This document shows positions 42,614 through 52,105 of a stretch of 64,000 bases of DNA, piece by piece (position 1 is the stretch's first letter; each line of letters begins with the position of its first letter). The position numbers and the translations under genes were made by a program. The stretch is from Bosea sp. BIWAKO-01 (GTDB lineage: Bacteria; Pseudomonadota; Alphaproteobacteria; Rhizobiales; Beijerinckiaceae). A model generated the notes under the pieces. That model saw only the letters and a list, made by a program, of their open reading frames with translations. It was not told the origin of the DNA and searched no databases. The DNA is taken from NCBI RefSeq assembly GCF_001748145.1, contig NZ_BCQA01000001.1, positions 6,226,501-6,290,500 of the forward strand. Direction: 5' to 3'.

Positions 42614-44161
42614 GAGGCCGTGTGGAAACGTCTTTCAGGGTCGTGCTCTGACGATGCGACAGGGTCTGAGGGTCAGGCTCTCATGGCCTTCATCAACGTC
42701 GCCGCGCCGAGGATGGCGATGGCCCGCTTGAGATTGTAGGCCAGCACATGGAGGCTCATCTCGGTTCCGACATTGGGGAGGTGGCGGGTCAGGAAGTGAC
42801 TTCGGCCCATCCAGTCCTTGATCGTGCCGAAGACGTGCTCGACCGTGCGCCTTCGGATCCGCATGGCGTCGGGCATGCGATCGAGCCGGCGCTGCATGGC
42901 CTCGATCACCACCTCGTGCTCCCAGCGCTTGATGCGGCGCTGCTTGCCGGTGGTGCATTGGTCTTTGACCAGGCAGGCTCCGCAGCCGTCGGCCCAGTAG
43001 GTATGGAGTGTCAGATCCTTCTCGACCGATGAGAAGCGCCATGTGAGCGTCTCGCCGGCGGGACAGCGATAGGTGTCGCTCGGAGCATCGTAGGTGAAGT
43101 CCTGCTTGCCCCAGCGCCCGTCGGCTTTGGCCCCTGATGTCAGGGGCTTGGGGACGATGGCGGAGATGCCGATCTCGTCGCAGGCCAGGACCTCCTCGCC
43201 TGAGAAGTAGCCGCGATCGGCCAGCACAGTCAGCGCACCGGCTCCTGTCGCATCCTTTGCCTGACGCCCCATGCTGGCGAGCTGGCTGCGGTCGTGGCCG
43301 ATGTTGGTGACCTCATGAGCCACGATCAGATGATGTTTGGCGTCGACCGCCGCCTGAACGTTGTAGCCGACGAGGCCAGTGCCCTTGCCGTTGGTGGCCA
43401 TGGCGCGGGCGTCGGGATCGGTCAGCGAGACCTGACGGTCTGGCGCCACCGCGACGACGTGGTCCATCGCCTGGAGGTCACGCATCTGCTGACGCAGGCG
43501 ATCAAGCCGGTCCTTGAGGCGGATGCTGCGCATCTGCGCGACGTCATCCTCCTGCCGGTCGGCCGTATCGAGCAGCGACAGATAGCGTGCGATGCTTGCC
43601 TCCACCTGCTCCATCCGGCGACGGATCGCGCCGGGCGTGAAGTTCTTGTCGCGCGTGTTGACGGCCTTGAACCGGCTGCCGTCCACGGCCACGGTGCCGC
43701 CTGCCAGAAGGCCGAGTTGGCGGCACAGCACGACGAACTGCGCGCAGGCAGCCCGGATCGCAGCCCCATTGTCACGGCGAAAGTCGGCGATGGTCTTGAA
43801 GTCGGGCGCAAGCTTGCCCGTCAGCCACATCACCTCGACGTTGCGGCCGGCCTCGCGCTCCAGCCGGCGGCTCGACTGAACCTGGTTGAGGTAGCCGTAG
43901 AGGTACAGCTTGAGAAGGGTAGCGGGGTGGTATCCAGGCCGCCCCGTCGAGGCCGGGCCGGCAAAGCCCATCGTTCCCAGATCGAGTTCGTCGATGAAGA
44001 CATCCACCACCCGGACCGGATTATCTTCGCTGACGTAGTCCTCAAGACAGTCGGGCAGGAGCAGTCTCTGCAGCCGGGTCTCGCCTTCGATGTAGCGCGC
44101 CATGCAAGCCCTCGGATCGCTCCAGAAAGCCTACCAGATCAGCCCGTTTCCACACAGCCTC
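42614..44161 (-). mobile_element. IS1182-type insertion sequence, copy 3 (1548 bp)
   Basis: Same ends and length as copies 1 and 2, with 4-bp direct repeats GGTG (42610-42613 and 44162-44165). The empty site reads TGGGTGGTTAGCGG. Confidence 0.9.
42673..44103 (-). CDS. IS1182-family transposase (copy 3)
   Basis: 476 residues, same protein as copies 1 and 2 with no residue difference. Intact catalytic core. Confidence 0.93.
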   Translation of the reverse strand: MARYIEGETRLQRLLLPDCLEDYVSEDNPVRVVDVFIDELDLGTMGFAGPASTGRPGYHPATLLKLYLYGYLNQVQSSRRLEREAGRNVEVMWLTGKLAPDFKTIADFRRDNGAAIRAACAQFVVLCRQLGLLAGGTVAVDGSRFKAVNTRDKNFTPGAIRRRMEQVEASIARYLSLLDTADRQEDDVAQMRSIRLKDRLDRLRQQMRDLQAMDHVVAVAPDRQVSLTDPDARAMATNGKGTGLVGYNVQAAVDAKHHLIVAHEVTNIGHDRSQLASMGRQAKDATGAGALTVLADRGYFSGEEVLACDEIGISAIVPKPLTSGAKADGRWGKQDFTYDAPSDTYRCPAGETLTWRFSSVEKDLTLHTYWADGCGACLVKDQCTTGKQRRIKRWEHEVVIEAMQRRLDRMPDAMRIRRRTVEHVFGTIKDWMGRSHFLTRHLPNVGTEMSLHVLAYNLKRAIAILGAATLMKAMRA

Positions 44162-44427
44162 GGTGGTTAGCGGTAGTTCGGCGACACACCCAGTTTCTGC
44201 CGATCCGCGCCATGAACGGACATTGGACGGTTGCCCGGAAGCAGACGTTGCCAAGGTGCTCGCCTGGCGTCGGCTCCCGACCCATCTGCACTGCTCGGCA
44301 ACCAGCGCCGCCGTTTCAACCTACGAAATATCCGGCTACCAGCATCATTCTAGCGCGTTCCGGTCGCCTGCTCTGCTATCGAGAATGAGTCGTCACAGCG
44401 CCTGACACGCACGTTTGGGGAGCCCGA

Positions 44428-45342
44428 ATGAAGTTCAGGAATCTATATCTGATAGAGGTCTTCCACGCGGTCATGAAGACCGGCTCCATGACGGGTGCCG
44501 GGCGACTGCTCAACCTGTCGCAACCCTCCGTCAGCAAGTACATCCAAATTCTCGAAGCCTCTATCGGCACCGAATTGTTTGTTCGCGAAGGGCGAGGCAT
44601 ATCGCCCACGCCGACTGCGATGATCATGTATGAAGATGTCCACGCGCTCTTTGATCAGGCGAATAACATTTATCGAATCATGGAGTCGGTGTCCCGCACA
44701 TCGCGGCGAACCGTTCGGATCGGAGTACCGCCCCTTCTGGGCTCCAGATTCATCGCGGACGTTCTCGCCCATGTCGAGCGCGAACAGCGAGACTTTGATC
44801 TCAACATCGTTGTGAAGGATTCGGTGATCCTCCGAAGCTGGGTCAATTCAGGGCGCCTCGATCTCGCGATCGTCCATGACCTGATCTCTGGTGCTGGTGT
44901 CAACATCGCGACCGCGCCGATGATCTGCATCATGCCCGTTGCCCATCCCCTCAACAGCAGGTCTCACGTCGGCGCGTTGGACTTGCTAAACTACGACTGC
45001 GTTGGTTTCGAGAGCGATAGCCCTATGCAATCTCGCGTCGATCATGTGCTCAGCGAGTGCGGCGTGAAAATTTATGCGCGCGCCATCGTGACGACGACAC
45101 CAACGCTTGTGGAACTGGTCGGAGTAGGGGTCGGAATTTCCGTCGTCCATCCTTTCGCATTGATCGACGCACACTCGCCCATCGTCTGGAAACCTTTCCA
45201 ACCTGAGATCCCTTGGGACTATCGTGTGATTTCAAGTCCAACGCTTCGTAATTCACTTCTCGTCACCGAATTTTTGGAAGCGATCAGAGCGGTTGCATCA
45301 ACGTGGCTACAGCGATTGACTTCCCCCCAGCAAATTCCCTGA
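44428..45342 (+). CDS. LysR-family regulator of the adjacent ABC operon
   Basis: A 304-residue protein. N-terminal HTH (about 5-62; EVFHAVMKTGSMTGAGRLLN, LSQPSVSKYIQILEASIG). Effector domain (about 92-295) with LVELVGVGVGISVVHPFALI. The HTH resembles regulators of opine and amino-acid catabolism (OccR/NocR type). It is upstream and co-directional with the binding protein, permeases, ATPase and the cucumopine-synthase-like pair, which it probably regulates. GGGGAGCCCGA precedes the start. Confidence 0.88.
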   Translation: MKFRNLYLIEVFHAVMKTGSMTGAGRLLNLSQPSVSKYIQILEASIGTELFVREGRGISPTPTAMIMYEDVHALFDQANNIYRIMESVSRTSRRTVRIGVPPLLGSRFIADVLAHVEREQRDFDLNIVVKDSVILRSWVNSGRLDLAIVHDLISGAGVNIATAPMICIMPVAHPLNSRSHVGALDLLNYDCVGFESDSPMQSRVDHVLSECGVKIYARAIVTTTPTLVELVGVGVGISVVHPFALIDAHSPIVWKPFQPEIPWDYRVISSPTLRNSLLVTEFLEAIRAVASTWLQRLTSPQQIP

Positions 45343-45838
45343 CAATCCGCGGCGTGGCGACGGACCTACATTACGCTGGAAAGCACCCCCCATTGGGCGA
45401 TGATCCCATCGTCGGCATGCCAACTCTGGCGGCCTGACCGTCCCGGCCCAGCCGGCAAGCGTCGTGTCTAATAGAAGCTACACCACCATCGGGGACACGA
45501 CCGGCGATATGGCCCCCAACGATCTGGAGCCGCGACACTCATTCGTAAACGCCAAGGCATTCCTTTTTTGTGCAGCTCGCCGCTTCGGTAGGCCGAAGAC
45601 GACCAAATAGGCAGCTTTAGTCACCGCACGTAGAGTGGAGCAACGGTCCAAACGACGCGACTTCCTCGCAACGAGCCCATTTTTCCGCTCTTTCTTACCA
45701 TTTTTTGCCTCATCCGCTTTCCGCCTATCGCGGAGGCGACACATTCTCTCTGGGCATAGGTTGCAAAGAAAACTGAATTGGCCATGCCAATTAGCGGCCG
45801 GTAGCCTGCGCTCATAATAACAACCGAGGTGAACGAAA
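45343..45838. other. Intergenic/promoter region of the ABC operon
   Basis: A 496-bp gap between the LysR gene and the binding-protein gene. No gene supported. The relatively AT-rich 45690-45830 part (TTTTTTGCC, GCATAGGTTGC) is the likely promoter zone; a LysR operator is expected but none was identified with confidence. Confidence 0.4.
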
Positions 45839-46963
45839 ATGACCAAACCAACGTCAGGCAGGACAGCAGGACTGGGAGGCACAATCGAAAGGCGGCGCTC
45901 TTTGGCCATGCTGGCTTCCGCGCTTGCTGTTTCGGCATCCGGTATCTCTTTGGCAGCCGCACAAGAGCCGGCAAAGCCGAAATCTCTCACCGTGAACGCA
46001 TTCTCCGGCGTCTACGAGGCCTGTATCAGAAAGACGCTCGTCCCCACCTTCGAATCAGCGACGGGAATAAAGGTCAATCTCGTCACAACCCAGCCGCCGC
46101 TCGCCAAGCTGCAGGCCCAAGGCGACAATCCCGATCTGGATGTCTTCGTTGCCGGTCAGTCGGACATGAAAGCGGCGCATGATTTCGGCGTCCTGACCAA
46201 TATCGACCCGACGAAACTCACTAATCTACCCGACCTTTACAAGTCGTTGGTGAATATCGGCACAGATGAGGGCAAGCGTTACTCGGTGGTATTCACCTAC
46301 AATCCGACGGGACTGATCTATAACGGCGATCTCTGGAAGACACCGCCTGGCTCGTGGTTTGATCTTACCGCGGATTCCACACCTAGCATCGTGAACGTTC
46401 GGATGCCGGACACTCAGAACACCGTTGCGTGGCTAGCCATCATGGCCAAGTCCGTCAACGGCGATTGGCCGACCAAGCTCTCGGACTATGACAAAGTCGT
46501 CGAGTTGATGCGCACCAAGCTGAAGCCCAAGCTCGGAACCGTGCTGCCGAGTGCCGGCGCCATGCAGTCCTCATTTGTCGACGATCCGCGCAGTTCTCTG
46601 ACTGTTGGACCTCAGAACGTGGCAATCGCCATGGCGAAGCGATACAGGCTCAACATCAAATGGGCCGCGCCAAAGGAAGGCTCGTACATCCTCACCACCG
46701 AGGCCGGCGTTACCAAGACGAAGAACAACTACTGGGCCCACAAGCTCATCGATTCGATGCTGGACAAGAGCAACCAGAAAGCCTTCGCCGAGTGCGGATA
46801 TTACGGGCCGGTGAACGCCTCTACGCAATTGAGCCCCAGCTTTGACGGGCAAATTACGCAAGGCGAGGAAAACGTCGCCAAGATCATGCAGCTTCCGTGG
46901 CAGAAGATCACGCCGATCTCGTCGGAACTCGGGAAAGCTTTCCTGGCCGCAGTCGAAAATTAA
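45839..46963 (+). CDS. ABC transporter substrate-binding protein (polyamine/iron type, PotD-like)
   Basis: A 374-residue exported protein. Signal peptide (about 20-42; SLAMLASALAVSASGISLAAA) with Ala-Gln-Glu cleavage. Family blocks: SLTVNAFSGVYEACIRKTLV, FESATGIKVNLVTTQPPLAK, NPDLDVFVAGQSDM and a hinge near VVFTYNPTGLIYNGDLW. Similar proteins bind spermidine/putrescine, Fe(III) or opine-like ligands. It feeds the two permeases and the ATPase downstream. AGGTGAACGAAA precedes the ATG. Confidence 0.9.
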   Translation: MTKPTSGRTAGLGGTIERRRSLAMLASALAVSASGISLAAAQEPAKPKSLTVNAFSGVYEACIRKTLVPTFESATGIKVNLVTTQPPLAKLQAQGDNPDLDVFVAGQSDMKAAHDFGVLTNIDPTKLTNLPDLYKSLVNIGTDEGKRYSVVFTYNPTGLIYNGDLWKTPPGSWFDLTADSTPSIVNVRMPDTQNTVAWLAIMAKSVNGDWPTKLSDYDKVVELMRTKLKPKLGTVLPSAGAMQSSFVDDPRSSLTVGPQNVAIAMAKRYRLNIKWAAPKEGSYILTTEAGVTKTKNNYWAHKLIDSMLDKSNQKAFAECGYYGPVNASTQLSPSFDGQITQGEENVAKIMQLPWQKITPISSELGKAFLAAVEN

Positions 46964-47023
46964 TAAAACTCGTAGTCACGCATCCGCGCACACGTGCGGA
47001 TGCATGAGATCGAAGGGGAGCGC

Positions 47024-48103
47024 ATGTCTGATCTACAGGTAGAATTGAAGGATATATCGTTCAAATACGATGCGATCGGACGCGGCAGCATTGATAAACT
47101 GAACCTGCAAATCGGCAAAGGTGAATTCGTTTCGCTCCTGGGCCGCAGTGGTTGCGGAAAAACGACCACGCTGAAGCTGCTCGCCGGCCTTCTCAACGCA
47201 AGCTCTGGAACGATTTCCGTGAACGGCAAGGACGTCACAAACGTCGGACCAGAGAAAAGGAACATCTCCATGGTGTTCCAGAACTATGCGCTTTTTCCGC
47301 ATATGGACGTATTCGACAATATCGGCTTCGGCCTCAAAATGAAACGGGCAATGCCCGTCGCTGAACGCGCAGCAAAGGTCGAGGCAGTACTCGACCTGAT
47401 CGGACTTCAAGAATTCAAGCACAAGCACCCAAAGGAACTCAGCGGCGGCCAGCAACAAAGGGTCGGGCTTGCGCGCGCCATCGTCACCGAGCCGGACGTC
47501 ATGCTTCTCGATGAGCCTTTATCCAATCTGGACGCACAGCTTCGGGAAAACATGTGCGTCGAACTGATGAACCTTCAGCGCAAGCTTAAGCTGTCGGTCC
47601 TCTACGTGACCCACGATCGGTCCGAGGCATTATCGATGTCGAACCGAATCGCCGTCATGGACGGCGGCCGGATCGTGGAGATCGACAATCCGAACCGTCT
47701 TTATCGCGATCCTGATTTCGCCGTGACGGCAAAGACATTGGGTGAGGCGAACATCTGGCCGACCAGACGTTTCTCGGAAGCCGTTATGTCCTCTCTTCGG
47801 GCGGCACTCGGCTCCGACACCGTCGCCGGCGGAGACAGCGTGCTCGTCCGCCCAGAGGATGTTTCGATCGGCACAGCGGATACTCGCCCAGGCCTCCACC
47901 TTCCGGCAGAGATCGTTTCGATCATCTATCGGGGTGATCAATACAGATTAACCTTGGTCATTCCGGAATTCGGACTGGATACGTTCTGCACGATCCGTGC
48001 ACGCGATGGGTTCGATCATGGAATTGGGGATCGGGTGGACCTCTTCGTCAATTACCGTGACCTGCGGATCGTCCGCAGTGATGCAAAGGGGGGCGGCCGA
48101 TGA
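47024..48103 (+). CDS. ABC transporter ATP-binding protein (PotA-like)
   Basis: A 359-residue ATPase. Walker A GRSGCGKT (40-47), Q-loop VFQNYALFPH, signature LSGGQ (136-140), Walker B VMLLDE (156-161), H-loop VTHDRSEAL. C-terminal TOBE domain (about 280-350; LVRPEDVSIG, EIVSIIYRGDQYRLTL). The H-loop THDRSEA differs from the more common THDQ.EA. The start at 47024 follows GAAGGGGAGCGC. It overlaps the first permease gene by 4 bp (ATGA). Confidence 0.93.
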   Translation: MSDLQVELKDISFKYDAIGRGSIDKLNLQIGKGEFVSLLGRSGCGKTTTLKLLAGLLNASSGTISVNGKDVTNVGPEKRNISMVFQNYALFPHMDVFDNIGFGLKMKRAMPVAERAAKVEAVLDLIGLQEFKHKHPKELSGGQQQRVGLARAIVTEPDVMLLDEPLSNLDAQLRENMCVELMNLQRKLKLSVLYVTHDRSEALSMSNRIAVMDGGRIVEIDNPNRLYRDPDFAVTAKTLGEANIWPTRRFSEAVMSSLRAALGSDTVAGGDSVLVRPEDVSIGTADTRPGLHLPAEIVSIIYRGDQYRLTLVIPEFGLDTFCTIRARDGFDHGIGDRVDLFVNYRDLRIVRSDAKGGGR

Positions 48104-48939
48104 AGAGTAGGGTCGGTCTTCTCGCGCTTCCGGCGCTTCCGCTGATCGCTTTATTCTGCGCCAGTGTGATCTGGGTTGTCTTCGTCAGTTTTTCGTCTTC
48201 AGATCCGCGATCTCTCTATCAATTTCCATTGACGTCAAGCAATTACTGGTCCGTGTTTACAACGCCTTTCGCTTATCGATCCGTAGTTCGGAGCATTTAT
48301 CTCGGAATTACGTCAACGATCGTCTGCATCGTCATCGGATATCTCGTCGCGTTTCACATCTCCCGAAACGAGAAGAAGAAGGACACGATCGTTTCGGTGA
48401 TCCTGGCCGTGTACATGGTCAGCTTCATCGTGAAGATATTTGCACTGTCGATCATCCTCGCGCCGGCCGGGCCGCTGAACGAAATGATGAAAGGCGCCGG
48501 ACTGATTACAAGCCCCATTATATTCATGGGAACCGAATTGGCGATCGTGATCGGCCTTGTCTATACGGCACTCCCGATCACCATCCTCGTCCTGCTTTCT
48601 CAATTCGAGCAAATACCGCACTACTACAGAGATGCCGCAGCTTGCTTCGGCGCCAACCGATGGCAGAGGCTTTACCACGTCCACCTGCCACTATCGATGC
48701 CAGGCATCTTGACCTGCATCGTCTTCACCTTGCCTCCAAGCATCGCTGCCTTCGAAGTTCCGATGCTACTTGGACGAGGGCGCATCAACATGATTTCGAC
48801 GCAGATCTACCAATCATCATCGGGTCTTTCTGGCGCCAACTGGCCACTTGCTGCCAGCCTGTCGGTTATCTTGTTGATGATCAGCGGCGGCATCATCCTC
48901 ACCATTCAATATTGGCTGGCACGTCGCAAGGTTGTCTGA
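48100..48939 (+). CDS. ABC transporter permease (PotB-like)
   Basis: A 279-residue inner-membrane protein with six TM helices. EAA loop DAAACFGANRWQRLYHVHLP; also LAPAGPLNEMMKGAGLI, typical of PotB-type permeases. Overlaps the ATPase gene by 4 bp and precedes the PotC-like gene by 15 bp. Confidence 0.9.
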   Translation: MKSRVGLLALPALPLIALFCASVIWVVFVSFSSSDPRSLYQFPLTSSNYWSVFTTPFAYRSVVRSIYLGITSTIVCIVIGYLVAFHISRNEKKKDTIVSVILAVYMVSFIVKIFALSIILAPAGPLNEMMKGAGLITSPIIFMGTELAIVIGLVYTALPITILVLLSQFEQIPHYYRDAAACFGANRWQRLYHVHLPLSMPGILTCIVFTLPPSIAAFEVPMLLGRGRINMISTQIYQSSSGLSGANWPLAASLSVILLMISGGIILTIQYWLARRKVV

Positions 48940-48954
48940 AGGAGGGATTTCGCC

Positions 48955-49734
48955 ATGGGCATGATCGCAAGTCGCACGCTCACATACTTCGTTCTCTTCA
49001 TCATTTGCTTGCCAGTCATCTTTCTGGCGGTGGCATCGGTCAATGAGAACGTCGTACCGTACCCCGTGACCGGGTTCAGTCTGGAATGGTTTAAGGAGGC
49101 CTTGTCTCGCTCAGATTACCTTGTGGCCGCTGGCAGATCCGCCTTCGTCAGCCTGGCTGTCATGATCGTGTCGGGTGTCCTGGCGATGTTGCTGGCGGTC
49201 GCCGTCACGCGGGGTCGTTCCGGATGGCTTAAACCGCTCAATTTCCTTGCCGTCTTGCCGATCTTTATTCCTCACAGCGTGATGGCGTTCGCCATGCTGA
49301 TCATGGCGGCATCGTTCAATTTGCTTGGGTCGATCACGATCCTCTTCATCGCCTATCTTTCGGTGGCCTTTCCTCTGATGTACCGGGCTTTTGTCGGCTC
49401 TCTTCAGCACGCCAATACTGATGTGGAGAACGCCGCTCGCGTTTTCGGCATGTCGCGAACTCGCGCCTTCATGGAAACAACCATGCGAGCGGTCAGTCGA
49501 GGCGCGGTCATCGCCGCAGTCATGGCGATCGTCGCCGTCTTCAACGATGCCTCGATCAGCACGTTCCTTGGAACGTCAAACAACCAGATGTTCGCCATGA
49601 AGCTGTTTACTTACATGGCAAACGAATACGACTCGTTGGCCGCTGCTTACGGCATCATCATGTTCCTGATCGCGATCCCCTTTATCGTGCTCGTCAGCCG
49701 GGCCATGGGCGTCAAGCAATTCAAGGCTATTTAG
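48955..49734 (+). CDS. ABC transporter permease (PotC-like)
   Basis: A 259-residue inner-membrane protein, six TM helices. N-terminal NENVVPYPVTGFSLEWFKEA (PotC-type F.L.WF motif) and EAA loop NAARVFGMSRTRAFMETTMR. It forms the translocation pore with the PotB-like protein. AAGGAGGGATTTCGCC precedes the start. Confidence 0.9.
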   Translation: MGMIASRTLTYFVLFIICLPVIFLAVASVNENVVPYPVTGFSLEWFKEALSRSDYLVAAGRSAFVSLAVMIVSGVLAMLLAVAVTRGRSGWLKPLNFLAVLPIFIPHSVMAFAMLIMAASFNLLGSITILFIAYLSVAFPLMYRAFVGSLQHANTDVENAARVFGMSRTRAFMETTMRAVSRGAVIAAVMAIVAVFNDASISTFLGTSNNQMFAMKLFTYMANEYDSLAAAYGIIMFLIAIPFIVLVSRAMGVKQFKAI

Positions 49735-49773
49735 CCGGATTTCCCTCCCCGCCCCTCACCAGGAAGCAAAGGA

Positions 49774-50196
49774 ATGACAATGTCATCTGGTAATGGAATC
49801 AGTTTTTACATGCCGCGATACGATTTCACGGTAAGAGCTCGCTGGCTCGAAAGGAATGCGCGGCTGATCGGCGTGCTCAAGGCGGCCGTTCCGACCCAAG
49901 CGATCTTCTCTCACGTCGTCGTGTCAGGTCAAACGGTGGGAGCGGTTACGCGAATTCGCTACGATGGCCCTGGCGTGATGGTCCCCCGTGTCTTTGGATC
50001 GGTGTTCTTTTACCAGCCCAGCCAGAAGATCAACCTCTGCTACGGCGAGATCACCGAAAGCGCCACCGTCAACCAGTTCGCTGAAGTCATTCAGGAGGAT
50101 TTGGACGCGCTTCGTGACCTTGGCAGCAAGGTCTGGGCCGATACCGTGGCGAACCCAGTCCGTCACGTCGTCCAAGTCAACATTCAGGAGTGGTAA
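49774..50196 (+). CDS. Cyclophilin-like (DUF3830-type) protein, possible cucumopine-synthase N-domain homolog
   Basis: A 140-residue cytosolic protein. A strand-rich core (RYDFTVRARWLERNARLIGV, PGVMVPRVFGSVFFYQPSQK, INLCYGEI) ends in a helix (VNQFAEVIQEDLDALRDLGS). The IN.CYGE ... NQFAEVI..DL..L...G pattern is reminiscent of DUF3830/cyclophilin-like proteins, the fold given for the N-terminal part of cucumopine synthase. It is followed after 1 bp by a helical protein resembling the C-terminal part. Function inferred only from this pairing and from the polyamine/opine-type transporter upstream; it may instead be an unrelated accessory protein. Confidence 0.4.
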   Translation: MTMSSGNGISFYMPRYDFTVRARWLERNARLIGVLKAAVPTQAIFSHVVVSGQTVGAVTRIRYDGPGVMVPRVFGSVFFYQPSQKINLCYGEITESATVNQFAEVIQEDLDALRDLGSKVWADTVANPVRHVVQVNIQEW

Positions 50197-50197
50197 G

Positions 50198-50728
50198 ATG
50201 AAAAATGTAGAAGTCAAGGATTGGCGCGACGTCGCCAAGGACATTGAAAGCAATATCGACCGGATCTGGCTTGAAGAGCCTCCGGAACTGCGCAAGGTCG
50301 TCGCCGGCGTGATAGACAGCGGCGCCGGCTCGGGCAAGCAGGTCTTCAGCGTGCTTGTTCACTTGGAAGCGTATCTCATGATCGTCAGCCAGGACATCAT
50401 TTTCCGCTTTCAAAAAAGCTCGCTGCACGAGAACATCGGCCTCGATCAGATGGTGACCGTCACGAGGGAATTCCTGTTCGGCACCTTCCATCTCTTTGAA
50501 TTCATGGAAGACCTCGGCCTGACCGGAATGCATGAACTGGGCGATCGCTACAATAAGGCGCTCGACCTGGTAACCACGAAGGAAGAGTATCGCGACCTCA
50601 CCGGATCAATGCACACGTACATCATCAAGCTTCACCAGTGGATCCATTTGATGTTCCCATGGAAGCTTGGCGTTGCCTTCCCGCACCGTTCGCCTGCGGA
50701 AATCAAGAGCCTGGCCGGTATCGTATAA
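50198..50728 (+). CDS. Helical-bundle protein, possible cucumopine-synthase C-domain homolog
   Basis: A 176-residue all-helical cytosolic protein. Notable blocks: DIESNIDRIWLEEPPELRKV, GVIDSGAGSGKQVFSVLVHL, TREFLFGTFHLFEFMEDLGL and IHLMFPWKLGVAFPHRSP. IWLEEP, IDSGAG and FPW.LGVAFP fit my recollection of the C-terminal helical bundle of cucumopine synthase. The start at 50198 follows the upstream stop by one base (TAAGATG) and CAGGAG lies 13 nt before it, so the two genes are coupled. Last gene of the ABC operon. Confidence 0.45.
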   Translation: MKNVEVKDWRDVAKDIESNIDRIWLEEPPELRKVVAGVIDSGAGSGKQVFSVLVHLEAYLMIVSQDIIFRFQKSSLHENIGLDQMVTVTREFLFGTFHLFEFMEDLGLTGMHELGDRYNKALDLVTTKEEYRDLTGSMHTYIIKLHQWIHLMFPWKLGVAFPHRSPAEIKSLAGIV

Positions 50729-50902
50729 CTCCTTCGGAGTTGTCGCCGCCGAGCTAAGACCGGCGAAATCTGACAGCAACAGAATTCAGAACGCACCGGC
50801 GGAGGGATTTCGCGGGACGGCAATCTGTTGCCAAATTCATTGCTTTCCGGATCGGTGAGTAGCAATCCGCGAAGCAAGGAAGGATAATGACCGGTCTCAA
50901 AG

Positions 50903-50933
50903 AGGTGCTGCCGCCTGTTGGTCGGCAGCACCT
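50903..50933 (+). terminator. Inverted repeat, likely terminator of the ABC operon
   Basis: AGGTGCTGCCG, 9-nt loop, CGGCAGCACCT, followed by TCTTGC. A perfect 11-bp stem 175 bp past the last operon gene. The T-run is weak, so it may act as a transcript-stabilising hairpin instead. Confidence 0.5.
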
Positions 50934-51720
50934 TCTTGCAAGACCTATGTCCGCACTATTATCTCGAATGACGCTCTAATTCTCAATCTGATTCAATAGC
51001 TTAATGAAGCCTCCCCTCGTGCATGCCCGTCCAGAGATCGGGCCAAGTTCGGTCGGAACGCGCATTGACAGAACAGTTCAAGCTAGTCGAATTCGGCCGA
51101 AGGCCTCGAATTGGCAAGGCGGCAAGGTGAGGCTCTGCCTCTTCGCTTAGGATGACCTGCCCGCCGTTAAGCTTGGCCATTCGCTTGGCTGCGTTAGGGA
51201 CTTCGCTGACGTTCAAAGGGTGGCCACAAAGCGCCCCAGCCACATCGCGCAATGTCCATTCCTGCTAACGCGGCAAGTCGTGATTTGAGACATCGGAACG
51301 AATCCCCCTAGATAAATCGCCGTGTTGAGCCTTAGTTTCCCTTGGGGGGAAGGCGTCGGCTTTCTCGCTGAACGAAAGCCGACGCCGCTCAAGAGCGTGT
51401 GAATGCCCAGTTCCGGGGCGATGGCCCAGTGTCCGCCCCTGGCACCAATGCGATCTGCCGAAGAGGTTGGGCGAATGTCAGTTTTCCATCCAATCCAATG
51501 CTTAGTCGCGGGTGGAAGCCTCGAGGTGGCATAGCGCCAGTTGCGGACATTAGCCTGTCGCCCGGAACCGGACCTTAGGGCTGAACACGCTTTGACATCG
51601 ACTAGAGAGCCCGAGCCGAAGCCCGAGACCTCGGTGGCTTCGAGGTTCGGCGGGCCTTGCCGGCGCCGAAGCGGGAGACGGTCGGGCCGGTACAGAACTG
51701 CAGCTGGAAGCCGTGCGGTG

Positions 51721-51828
51721 CCTGTCGCCGAGGTTGAGAATTACGACACCATCATCGTCGGGACCCGGACCCGTTGCGGGCGGATGACCTCGCAGATGGC
51801 AGCCTTTCTCGACCAGGCCGGCGGCCTG
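51721..51828 (+). pseudogene. wrbA (NAD(P)H:quinone oxidoreductase) fragment
   Basis: The frame here translates to [19 protein letters not shown] followed by [16 protein letters not shown], matching the WrbA flavodoxin motif (L.DYDAI..GTPTR.G.M..QM..FLDQTGGL). The bases around it do not continue the homology and the rest of the roughly 200-residue protein is missing. A decayed remnant. Confidence 0.65.
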
Positions 51829-52105
51829 CGGAGGCAAGGCGCGCACCCCATCGCCAGCCGAACCAGAATGCCCGGGAGCGGACGTTCCCGGCGTCTGAGA
51901 AGGGCCACTTTTGACCGTTCAGTGGCTCGCCGCGAATGTCGCAGTCGGTTCGCCAGCCGACGCTGCCCGCCCCGTCCGCGAATGCCCGGTTCCGGGCAAG
52001 GGGTACATCCGCTCCGCGCGCGAGGCCGTCCTCAGGCGGCCAAACGCCCTGGCGGGCCGAAATCGCTGGCACGTCGGCAGTGGCGAGCGGTTCGATAGTC
52101 GCCGG

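Larger units (their letters stand above)
50729..52105. other. 1.4-kb decayed region between operon end and exonuclease gene
   Basis: No intact gene supported. An 83-codon minus-strand frame at 51001-51252 lacks homology and is not called. The region contains the terminator at 50903-50933 and a short wrbA remnant at 51721-51828. Mixed base composition and motifs such as CAGTGTCCGCCCC suggest remnants of mobile or repeated DNA. Confidence 0.45.

Noticed and set aside
35840..44165. The three IS copies as one composite transposon
   Set aside because: Each copy has its own 4-bp target duplication, and copy 2 has a different one, so they inserted independently.
51001..51252. 83-codon minus-strand frame as a gene
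   Set aside because: No homology, no clear ribosome site, and located in a decayed region.
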